DNA of 8,830 bases, taken from assembly GCA_002351795.1 (NCBI GenBank), contig DEHG01000145.1, positions 373 to 9,202 of the forward strand, written 5' to 3'. Positions 1 through 5,461 of this stretch are shown here, in pieces. Position 1 is the first letter of the stretch, and every line of letters begins with the position of its first letter. Under the pieces are notes generated by a model. That model was not told the origin of the DNA. It worked only from the letters and a program-made list of their open reading frames with translations, and did no database searches. The stretch comes from Ruminococcaceae bacterium UBA2806 (lineage in GTDB: Bacteria; Bacillota; Clostridia; Oscillospirales; Acutalibacteraceae). Position numbers and translations under genes: made by a program.

Positions 1-579
1 CCAGAGAATTACTACTTTATGTGTGCATCATATCGTAGGCACAAGGCAGGTGACTGTACTACAGCTCATAGAATCAGGGAATCTGTCCTTGAAGAGATAG
101 TCAGAGAAGAGATAAATGAAGCTATATTCAGGGCGAGAGAAAATAAAGAGGAATTTATCAAGTGTATTACTTCAAGAACTCAGGCAGATAATGACAGAAG
201 ATTATTTGAAAAGCAATCTACTCTGACAAGACTACAAATTAGAAGTGAAGAAATTAATAAAATATTCCGTAAGCTCTATGAAGATAATGCACTGGGCAGA
301 ATCCCACAGGAACAGTATGATATTCTCTCGGAAAGCTATACCAAAGAGCTGTCAGAAATCAAAGAAAAGATTCCATATCTTGAGCAAGAAATACAATCCA
401 TAAAAGATGAAACTGTTGGTGTGTCAAAGTTTCTATACCTTGCCGATAAGTATGTATATATCGAAGAGCTTACACCAGAAATTATCAGAACATTCATTAG
501 TAAAATTCTGATATATGATAAGGGTAAAGACGAGCCAAAGGAAATTGAGATTTACTTCACTAATATCGGAAAGATATAA
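1..579 (+). CDS. Large serine recombinase, C-terminal part (5' end outside window)
   Basis: The reading frame is open from the first base and gives 192 residues. It begins inside the recombinase zinc-ribbon domain: the second cysteine pair is visible at residues 8 and 19 (MCASYRR...GDC), followed by the usual TAHRIRE segment. Residues about 60-140 are charged and heptad-like, fitting the coiled-coil of large serine recombinases. The end (FISKILIYDKG... IEIYFTNIG) matches the DUF4368-type tail of TnpX/Tn4451-like enzymes. Such proteins cut and rejoin att sites to excise and integrate clostridial transposons and ICEs. The catalytic serine domain lies upstream of the window, so integrity cannot be judged. 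It is followed directly by a hairpin terminator. Its position less than 5 kb from a truncated host gene supports this being the recombinase end of an element. Confidence 0.88.
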   Translation, partial: PENYYFMCASYRRHKAGDCTTAHRIRESVLEEIVREEINEAIFRARENKEEFIKCITSRTQADNDRRLFEKQSTLTRLQIRSEEINKIFRKLYEDNALGRIPQEQYDILSESYTKELSEIKEKIPYLEQEIQSIKDETVGVSKFLYLADKYVYIEELTPEIIRTFISKILIYDKGKDEPKEIEIYFTNIGKI

Positions 580-590
580 CTATACAGAAA

Positions 591-633
591 AGAGCAGATA
601 GCTGAAATATTATCAGTTATCTGCTCTGTGTTT
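591..633 (+). terminator. Terminator 1, after recombinase, probably bidirectional
   Basis: A 14-bp stem (AGAGCAGATAGCTG, 591-604, with CAGTTATCTGCTCT, 614-627; one G-U pair) closes a 9-nt loop and is followed by GTGTTT. On the minus strand the stem is followed by TTTTC, so it could also stop transcription arriving from the methyltransferase gene. The right arm is identical to that of the hairpin at 4639-4674. Confidence 0.75.
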
Positions 634-660
634 GCTCAATTACTCAGCTACAATATATTC

Positions 661-683
661 AAAAGAGCCTCACTAACTCTTTT
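661..683 (-). terminator. Weak hairpin at the methyltransferase stop codon
   Basis: AAAAGAG (661-667) and CTCTTTT (677-683) form a 7-bp stem with a 9-nt loop that contains the stop codon of the methyltransferase gene. It could act as a minus-strand terminator, but the stem is mostly A-T and only four Ts end it, so the stronger hairpin at 591-627 is more likely to do the work. Confidence 0.3.
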
Positions 684-1617
684 TTGAAACTGCAAGCAAA
701 TGTCCTGACAAGCCGATTATTTCTTCACAGGTATCCAACAGTCTAACTGTATTCATAAGTGCGTTTCTTGAGACATCGTTTTTCATAAGCTCATCAATAT
801 AATTAGCAAGCCATGCACCACCCATAATCCCATGAACAACAGTGTCGGAAAAACCACCCTCGCACAGCTCTTTTCTGAGAGCCTTTGCGGTATGCAGATA
901 TGCACTGCCCAAACCACTGTAAATGGTATTATCAGGATTGATGTGGTGTCCATCATGAAGTTCTCTTTCAACCATTTTTATAAACTCAGGTTTTTCAAGT
1001 GTTTTGTCTGGATTTTCACCGAGGGGATTATACACAGTTATATTATGAAGCAGAACAGAAAAAGGAGTTAGTGCTGCTGAAAAAAGTATGCCGTTATCTT
1101 TTAATAGTCTTGTGCTTTCTTTGATAGCGAGAATACGCTCACTGTAGTCGGTTATATGATACAAAGGTCCCATCAGAAGTACTGCGTCAGCACTTTTGTC
1201 CTTTCTTGGAACTGATAAAGCATCACACACCTCGGCTGATTTAAGACTACATTCAGGATATTCCTTACCAAGTTCATTGCTCATCTCGATATTCTTAGGG
1301 AACAAATCGAAAAGATGCACCTCGTAGCCTAATGAAGCAAGCCAATATGAATACTCACCATAAGCTCCGCCTATATCGTAAATTACTGCAGGTGGATTTG
1401 GTAGATTTTCAAGCAATATTTCTTTGGTTCTCTCAAATTCTATTATACCGATATTACTTCTTAAACGATTTTTTTCAAAGCCTGACTCGTAATATGTCAG
1501 AGCAGAGTTGTCTACTGATTTTGATTTTTTCATAATAGTTTTCTCCTTGTCAGATAGAATTATTTTGTGTATGTTTGTATTAGTATGGTGTTGGTGGTGA
1601 ACGAGCTGTTCCGACAT
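673..1617 (-). CDS. Class I SAM-dependent methyltransferase, attenuator-controlled
   Basis: The product is 314 residues from the ATG at 1617-1615. It has a Rossmann methyltransferase fold: motif I is DIGGAYG (about residues 81-87), the ribose-binding acidic residue is probably D104 in HLFDLFP, and the LLMGPLYH stretch (147-154) is typical of UbiE-like small-molecule methyltransferases. No NPPY motif, radical-SAM cysteines or Erm-type motifs are seen. The substrate is unknown. Two starts are plausible: ATG 1617 (AAAGGAG at 1626-1632, 8-nt gap) and, in the same frame, ATG 1533 (AAGGAG at 1543-1548, 9-nt gap), giving 286 residues. The conserved domain begins just after the second, and the extra 28 residues are His/Asn/Thr-rich. 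The gene has its own consensus promoter, leader ORF and terminator-type attenuator upstream, an arrangement known for drug-inducible resistance genes. A protective role against an antibiotic is inference. Confidence 0.85.
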   Translation of the reverse strand: MSEQLVHHQHHTNTNIHKIILSDKEKTIMKKSKSVDNSALTYYESGFEKNRLRSNIGIIEFERTKEILLENLPNPPAVIYDIGGAYGEYSYWLASLGYEVHLFDLFPKNIEMSNELGKEYPECSLKSAEVCDALSVPRKDKSADAVLLMGPLYHITDYSERILAIKESTRLLKDNGILFSAALTPFSVLLHNITVYNPLGENPDKTLEKPEFIKMVERELHDGHHINPDNTIYSGLGSAYLHTAKALRKELCEGGFSDTVVHGIMGGAWLANYIDELMKNDVSRNALMNTVRLLDTCEEIIGLSGHLLAVSKKS

Positions 1618-1642
1618 ATCAGTTTCTCCTTTCATTCAGAAT

Positions 1643-1676
1643 AAAAAAGTGGTCAAAGGCAAGAGCCCTTGACCAC
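1643..1676 (-). terminator. Attenuator terminator in the methyltransferase leader
   Basis: On the minus strand GTGGTCAAGGGC (1676-1665) pairs with GCCTTTGACCAC (1660-1649). This is 12 bp with one G-U pair and a TCTT tetraloop, followed at once by six Ts (1648-1643). It is a textbook intrinsic terminator, yet it lies between the promoter and the coding region, 10 nt before the ribosome binding site of the methyltransferase. It should therefore switch the gene off unless read through. Confidence 0.88.
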
Positions 1677-1695
1677 TGCTGGTTGTAATATATCT

Positions 1696-1779
1696 TTACA
1701 AACACAACAAACTAAGCCCGTTGCCAGAATATGACTCGGACTGCTGCTGATTCATTTTTAAGAATGCTGTATAAATCAT
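1696..1779 (-). CDS. Leader peptide, 27 residues
   Basis: ATG at 1779-1777 is preceded by AAAGGAG (1796-1790) with a 10-nt gap, and the frame stops with TAA at 1698-1696, 19 nt before the terminator stem. The peptide starts MIYTAFLKMNQQQ and ends GLSLLCL. It has no signal peptide or known domain. Its role is probably regulatory: a ribosome translating or stalling here changes folding of the downstream RNA. I do not recognise a known drug-stalling motif, so the inducer cannot be named. The region around codons 19-22 (Gly-Asn-Gly-Leu) can pair with the terminator (see findings). Too short for most gene callers. Confidence 0.65.
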   Translation of the reverse strand: MIYTAFLKMNQQQSESYSGNGLSLLCL

Positions 1780-1809
1780 AGCTGTTGTGCTCCTTTAATA
1801 ATTTTGCTT

Positions 1810-1838
1810 ATTATAACAGGGAAAGAATTTTTTGTCAA
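1810..1838 (-). promoter_or_regulatory. Consensus sigma-A promoter for methyltransferase leader
   Basis: On the minus strand the -35 box is TTGACA (1838-1833), the spacer 17 nt, and the -10 box TATAAT (1815-1810): a perfect match to consensus. Transcription should begin near 1803, leaving a short 5' end before the leader ribosome binding site. A promoter this strong upstream of a terminator points to control by attenuation rather than by initiation. Confidence 0.9.
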
Positions 1839-1852
1839 CAATATACTTATGT

Positions 1853-2701
1853 TTATTTTATAATTTCAGTAAGCTTATCTTCGTTTTTGCTGTAATAAAT
1901 CATAAAGCTTTTTACATCAGGAATTTCAAAATCAAGCAACGGTACAATATGCAGAGCTTCATTTTCGATATGCTTTGATACAAGCTTTTCAGGTAAAATA
2001 CTATATCCATTACTGCCAATAAGATAATCAATTATATTTCCTGCTCTATCAAATTCAATAGGGAAATGATGATATTTTGGGAACAAATCCTTGATGTATT
2101 CGCCTATATTCTGAAATGGGAAATTACAGTAGTAATAATCAATATCAGAAAGTTCTGACAATAATATTCCGTATTTATACTTTGTATTTTTGCAATCGGT
2201 AACAAGTACCATTTTATCCTCGCAAAAAGTTTTGCACATAATATTGTTTTTATGATATTCAGAAAATGTAAAGGCTATGTCAATACTTCCGTCAATCACC
2301 ATATCAATAAGTGGTAATGAATGTGATATTACAATCTTGACAGCAGTATCATTTTTTCTCTGTAAAAATGATTTAACCTTTTCATTTATGTGACAGTCAA
2401 AAATAGTGTTTGTAGAGCCGATAGTAAGACTTTTTTCGAACCTTGTATCTGAAGAAATATCAGAAATTGCCTTTTCTTCAAGGTCGACAATTCTCTTTGC
2501 ATAATCAAGAAATTTTATACCTGACTCCGTAAGTTGTACACTCTTTTTGTCACGAATGAAAAGCTGTGCATTTACTTCCCTTTCAAGCTCAGCAATTCTG
2601 TTTGTTATTGTGGATTGTGCAACATACAAGGCTTCAGCTGTTCTTGTAAAATTTTTGTATTTGCATAAGGTTATAAAGGTTTTCAGATTTTCGCTGTTCA
2701 T
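1853..2701 (-). CDS. LysR-family transcriptional regulator
   Basis: The protein has 282 residues from ATG 2701, preceded by GAGGTG. A TTG 18 nt upstream in frame is possible but has no better site. Residues 4-62 form a winged helix-turn-helix of LysR type, with the recognition helix in TAEALYVAQSTITNRIAELE (21-40). Residues about 90-282 fit the periplasmic-binding-like effector domain. The length is slightly short for the family (usually near 300) but nothing central seems missing. It is divergent from the acetyltransferase/aminotransferase operon across a 121-bp gap with a 20-bp palindrome, so it probably regulates that operon and itself. The effector is unknown; a substrate or product of the aminotransferase is a natural guess. 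The stop codon lies just 14 bp before the methyltransferase -35 box. Confidence 0.9.
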   Translation of the reverse strand: MNSENLKTFITLCKYKNFTRTAEALYVAQSTITNRIAELEREVNAQLFIRDKKSVQLTESGIKFLDYAKRIVDLEEKAISDISSDTRFEKSLTIGSTNTIFDCHINEKVKSFLQRKNDTAVKIVISHSLPLIDMVIDGSIDIAFTFSEYHKNNIMCKTFCEDKMVLVTDCKNTKYKYGILLSELSDIDYYYCNFPFQNIGEYIKDLFPKYHHFPIEFDRAGNIIDYLIGSNGYSILPEKLVSKHIENEALHIVPLLDFEIPDVKSFMIYYSKNEDKLTEIIK

Positions 2702-2751
2702 ACGCACCTCAATAATCAAATTTATGAATTATAATAATCAGAATAAATCGT

Positions 2752-2788
2752 TTTACAAATTATATCATATATGATATAACAAAATCAA
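2752..2788. promoter_or_regulatory. Divergent promoters overlapping a 20-bp palindromic operator
   Basis: TTATATCATATATGATATAA (2760-2779) is a perfect 20-bp palindrome, suitable for a dimeric LysR protein. On the plus strand TTTACA (2752-2757), a 17-nt spacer and TATAAC (2775-2780) form a promoter for the acetyltransferase operon. On the minus strand TTGATT (2788-2783), 18 nt and TATAAT (2764-2759) form one for the LysR gene. The palindrome spans the spacers and -10 boxes of both, so occupancy would affect both directions. A second inverted repeat, GACAAG-A-CTTGTC, follows at 2789-2801. Confidence 0.65.
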
Positions 2789-2822
2789 GACAAGACTTGT
2801 CATTATCATTTTGGAGGCATTT

Positions 2823-3386
2823 ATGAACAGCTTAGGAACAGTAACAATTGACACCGAAAGGCTATTGCTTAGAAGATTTGAATATTCAGATGCAAAGGAT
2901 ATGCTTGAACTATGGGTAAGCAAGCCTGAAATTCAGTATCCTTATAGTGAGCCAATATATACTACTCTTGAAGAAGTAAATAATCTGCTAAAAAAGTATA
3001 TATCATCATACGAAGATGATAACTATTACAGGTGGGCAATTATTGATGTAGAAGATAACCGTTGTATTGGTCAGATTGCATTTTATCTTGTAAACACAGA
3101 TAATTATTTTGCAGAAATTGAATACTGCATTGCCACAGAATATCAAAACAAGGGATATATGACAGAGGCAGTAAATGCTCTGCTCAAGTTTGGTTTTACC
3201 GTAATGGATTTACACAGAATACAGATTTCTGCAAAGGATTTTAATGTTCCATCAAGACGAGTGATTGAGAAGTGTGGATTTACATATGAAGGAACATTAC
3301 GTGGTTTTTTCTATTATGATGGAAACTACATTGACAGACTTTACTATTCAATGCTTAAGGATGAATACATAAGTAGAATGAGGTGA
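2823..3386 (+). CDS. GNAT-family N-acetyltransferase (RimJ/RimL type)
   Basis: The protein has 187 residues from ATG 2823 with TTGGAGG at 2811-2817; a TTG start at 2811 would consume that ribosome binding site. The N-terminus (IDTERLLLRRFEYSDAKDM, 9-27) is the usual opening of Acetyltransf_3 proteins. The acetyl-CoA pyrophosphate loop is QNKGYM (108-113), and NVPSRRVIEKCGF..EG..R (141-160) is the characteristic C-terminal motif. Members acetylate ribosomal protein N-termini, amino acids, or amino groups of antibiotics such as tabtoxin. Its stop overlaps the ribosome binding site of the aminotransferase 4 nt downstream, so the two are translated together and probably act on the same compound. 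The substrate cannot be named from sequence. Confidence 0.88.
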   Translation: MNSLGTVTIDTERLLLRRFEYSDAKDMLELWVSKPEIQYPYSEPIYTTLEEVNNLLKKYISSYEDDNYYRWAIIDVEDNRCIGQIAFYLVNTDNYFAEIEYCIATEYQNKGYMTEAVNALLKFGFTVMDLHRIQISAKDFNVPSRRVIEKCGFTYEGTLRGFFYYDGNYIDRLYYSMLKDEYISRMR

Positions 3387-3390
3387 TTAT

Positions 3391-4620
3391 ATGGATATTC
3401 AGAATATGTTTGCAGAGCGAATTGGTGGCAATCAGTTTGGCATAAATAATGAAATTTATAAATTTGCACTTATTAAAGAATGGAAAAGAAATGCACAGTC
3501 AAAATTTAAAGACATTATGCCATTGATAGATATGGGTGTTGGTGAACCTGACATTGGAGCAGATAGTTCGGTCGTTGAGCTTCTTTCAAGCGAAGCTCGT
3601 AAGCCTGAAAATAGATTTTATGCTGATAATGGTATAGAGGAGTTTCGAGTTTCTGCTTTACAGTATATGAAGAAAGTATTTAATGTTGGAAATCTGACAA
3701 CAAACAATATACTGCATGGAATAGGAAGTAAACCCATACTCTCTATATTACCTGAATGTTTTATAAATGAGGGTGATTATCTTATTCAGACAGTTCCTGG
3801 TTATCCGGTTATGGCAACGCATACAAGGTATTGTGGTGGAAAAGTATATTCACTTCCGCTAAAGGAGGAGAATAATTACTATCCTGACTTTTCTGAAATT
3901 CCTGATGAAGTATTAGAAAAAGCAAAATTGTTGTATATAAACTATCCTAATAATCCAACTGGTCAAATAGCAACAAAGGATTTTTTTGAATATGTAGTTG
4001 CATTTGCTAAGAAAAATAACATAATAGTCGTACACGATGCTGCTTATGCTGCGTTGACATATAATGGTGTTAAACCACTAAGCTTCTTATCTGTTGATGG
4101 TGCTATTGATGTGGGTGTTGAAATTCATTCTCTTTCAAAATCATTTAATATGACAGGCTGGAGATTAGGGTTTGTTGTTGGTAATGAAAAAATAATCTCA
4201 GCGTATGGTGCAGTAAAGGATAACACTGACAGTGGTCAATTCAGAGCAATTCAAAAAGCAGGTGCATTTGCACTTAGTCACACTGAAATAACAGAGAACA
4301 CTATTAGGAAATATGATAGAAGATTTAATCTTTTAGTTGATGTTTTGAATGAATCAGGCTTTAGATGTAAAAAGCCAAATGGTACATTTTATCTCTATGT
4401 AAAAGCACCTATTGGAACAAAGAGTGGTGTAGTGTTTAACTCTGCACTTAAAGTAGCCGAATATCTTTTGCAAAATGCTAATATTTCAGTTGTCCCTTGG
4501 GACGATAGTGGGCATTATTTAAGATTTTCTGTTACATTTGAAGCAAGTAGTGTTGATGACGAAATTAAGATAATGAATGAATTAAGAAAAAGGTTAAAAG
4601 TGTTAGATTTTATTTTCTAA
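3391..4620 (+). CDS. PLP aminotransferase, LL-diaminopimelate aminotransferase-like
   Basis: The protein has 409 residues and is a full-length fold-type I, class I/II aminotransferase. Visible landmarks: the N-terminal GGNQFG and DMGVGEPD (47-54) substrate region, RFYADNGIEEFR (75-86), NYPNNPTG (184-191) with N187, HDAAYA (215-220) with D216 and Y219, SLSKSFNMTGWR (247-258) with PLP lysine K250, and the carboxylate-binding arginine in LRFSVTF (R378). This pattern most resembles enzymes annotated as LL-diaminopimelate aminotransferase (DapL), which convert tetrahydrodipicolinate to LL-DAP with glutamate as donor. Carried on a mobile element beside an acetyltransferase and under LysR control, it may serve another amino acid, so dapL is not assigned. 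It is coupled to the upstream acetyltransferase and ends at a strong terminator. Confidence 0.88.
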   Translation: MDIQNMFAERIGGNQFGINNEIYKFALIKEWKRNAQSKFKDIMPLIDMGVGEPDIGADSSVVELLSSEARKPENRFYADNGIEEFRVSALQYMKKVFNVGNLTTNNILHGIGSKPILSILPECFINEGDYLIQTVPGYPVMATHTRYCGGKVYSLPLKEENNYYPDFSEIPDEVLEKAKLLYINYPNNPTGQIATKDFFEYVVAFAKKNNIIVVHDAAYAALTYNGVKPLSFLSVDGAIDVGVEIHSLSKSFNMTGWRLGFVVGNEKIISAYGAVKDNTDSGQFRAIQKAGAFALSHTEITENTIRKYDRRFNLLVDVLNESGFRCKKPNGTFYLYVKAPIGTKSGVVFNSALKVAEYLLQNANISVVPWDDSGHYLRFSVTFEASSVDDEIKIMNELRKRLKVLDFIF

Positions 4621-4638
4621 GTAAATAGGGCATATAAA

Positions 4639-4680
4639 AGAGCAGATGGCTGGATAATACCAGTTATCTGCTCTATTTTT
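4639..4680 (+). terminator. Terminator 2, after aminotransferase
   Basis: AGAGCAGATGGCTGG (4639-4653) pairs with CCAGTTATCTGCTCT (4660-4674): 15 bp with two G-U pairs and a 6-nt loop. ATTTTT follows. The 14 nt of the right arm next to the end are identical to terminator 1 and the left arm differs at one base over the same length, so the two are probably copies. Confidence 0.85.
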
Positions 4681-4720
4681 GGTTGTATTATAATATTTTG
4701 TAGTAGTGTTCCTTATGAGA

Positions 4721-4741
4721 AGTCAACGGAGGCGGTTGACT
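4721..4741. other. Putative attachment site / element boundary
   Basis: AGTCAAC (4721-4727) and GTTGACT (4735-4741) form a perfect 7-bp inverted repeat around GGAGGCG. It coincides with the point where the alkyltransferase-like frame stops matching its family (after VVNR) and where AT-rich DNA gives way to GC-richer DNA. Large serine recombinases use short imperfect inverted repeats with a central dinucleotide, so this may be the hybrid att site. The exact crossover cannot be set without the other end or an empty site. Confidence 0.5.
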
Positions 4742-4911
4742 ACGCGAAAGCACGGGATGGTATCGGGATCGGGATTTACATGAAGGGCATATCCCACCAC
4801 GCGGCTCCATCGCGGATTGCCCGCCAGCATCGCGATCTGTCCGTAGGTCGCGACCTTGCCGTACGGTATGCGCCTGACAACGTCGTATATCAGCTCAAAG
4901 GTGTTCTTCAT
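4723..4911 (-). pseudogene. MGMT/alkyltransferase-like gene, 3' end lost
   Basis: ATG 4911 opens a 62-residue frame with the DNA-binding domain of O6-alkylguanine-DNA alkyltransferases and their small alkyltransferase-like relatives: IPYGKVATYGQIA (15-27), R37 in SRVVGYAL as the base-flipping arginine, and IPCFRVVNR (52-60) with acceptor-position C54. Family members usually have PCHRVV; here His is Phe, so methyl transfer is doubtful even for the intact protein. Standalone members run about 100 residues, and the stretch after VVNR is missing; LR and a stop encoded at the junction replace it. The loss coincides with the inverted repeat at 4721-4741 and the composition change, so insertion of the element explains it. 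The fragment may still be expressed from its own promoter. Confidence 0.75.
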
Positions 4912-4945
4912 ATCATATCCCGCTTTCGAAATGATCTATAGGATC

Positions 4946-4974
4946 ATTCTATCACAAATTTGACCGTTCAACAA
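4946..4974 (-). promoter_or_regulatory. Likely promoter of the alkyltransferase-like gene
   Basis: On the minus strand TTGTTG (4974-4969), a 17-nt spacer and TAGAAT (4951-4946) make a reasonable promoter. Just downstream, at the expected start of transcription, lies the inverted repeat ATGATC-N5-GATCAT (4931-4947), a possible operator. Confidence 0.5.
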
Positions 4975-4983
4975 CCGAAATAT

Positions 4984-5012
4984 TTGACATCTATCGTTTT
5001 ATATTATATATT
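4984..5012 (+). promoter_or_regulatory. Promoter of the zinc-ribbon protein gene
   Basis: TTGACA (4984-4989), a 17-nt spacer and TATATT (5007-5012) closely match the sigma-A consensus. Transcription would begin near 5019, ahead of the AAAGGA site at about 5031. Confidence 0.7.
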
Positions 5013-5046
5013 TTAATCAAAGAAAAAACAGAAAGGAACTGTTATC

Positions 5047-5307
5047 ATGAACGAAAATCTGATTTGTCAGTGCTGCGGCATGCCGCTGAACGAAGAAGAG
5101 CTTTTCAGCCGCGAGGCAGACGGCAGCGTCAACAAGGATTACTGCAAGTGGTGCTATGCCGACGGAAAATTCGCCTATGAGAGCAAGGAGAGCCTGCTCG
5201 ATTTTCTCGTAGCCAATATGCCGGATCCCGAGGGTCGGCCCGACGATGAACGCCGCGCGATGTACGACGGCTGGCTGTCACAGCTCAAGCACTGGAAACA
5301 GGCGTAA
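5047..5307 (+). CDS. Small zinc-ribbon protein
   Basis: The 86-residue protein has two CxxC knuckles, C7-C10 (CQCCGMPL) and C33-C36 (YCKWCYADGKF), spaced as in the putative zinc-ribbon family (zf_ribbon type, PF12674 by recollection), which is common as a standalone protein in Clostridia. The acidic tail with a final SQLKHWK is also usual. The start is supported by AAAGGA about 10 nt upstream. Function is not established; a metal-binding or regulatory role is all that can be said. It is monocistronic, with its own promoter and an inverted repeat downstream. Confidence 0.82.
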   Translation: MNENLICQCCGMPLNEEELFSREADGSVNKDYCKWCYADGKFAYESKESLLDFLVANMPDPEGRPDDERRAMYDGWLSQLKHWKQA

Positions 5308-5368
5308 GGGCGCCCGGTTTTTCATCCGGAGCCGTAACATTTGATAAAGAACAGCGAAACTGCGACTC

Positions 5369-5405
5369 TACCGACGGTTGATTTCTCCCCGTTCAACCGT
5401 CGGTA
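5369..5405. repeat. 13-bp perfect inverted repeat between zinc-ribbon and XRE genes
   Basis: TACCGACGGTTGA (5369-5381) and TCAACCGTCGGTA (5393-5405) pair perfectly around an 11-nt loop. The hairpin is stable enough for a terminator of the zinc-ribbon gene, but no run of Ts follows directly. It could instead be an operator for the adjoining XRE regulator, 57 bp upstream of its start. Confidence 0.6.
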
Positions 5406-5461
5406 TGTGGTGTTTTGACTCAGTGAAAGCTATGATATTATTCGAAAGGAGGTCAAAGCAC

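Noticed and set aside
1617..1838. A riboswitch upstream of the methyltransferase
   Set aside because: No aptamer pattern that I know is visible, and the translated leader with its own ribosome binding site explains the terminator better.
5313..5334. GGGCGCCC and CCGG repeats just after the zinc-ribbon gene as a terminator
   Set aside because: The possible stems are very short and the TTTTT lies inside a loop rather than after a stem.
5415..5441. TTGACT ... TATTAT as a promoter for the XRE gene
   Set aside because: The spacer is only 15 nt and the start of transcription would fall inside the ribosome binding site, so I do not call it.
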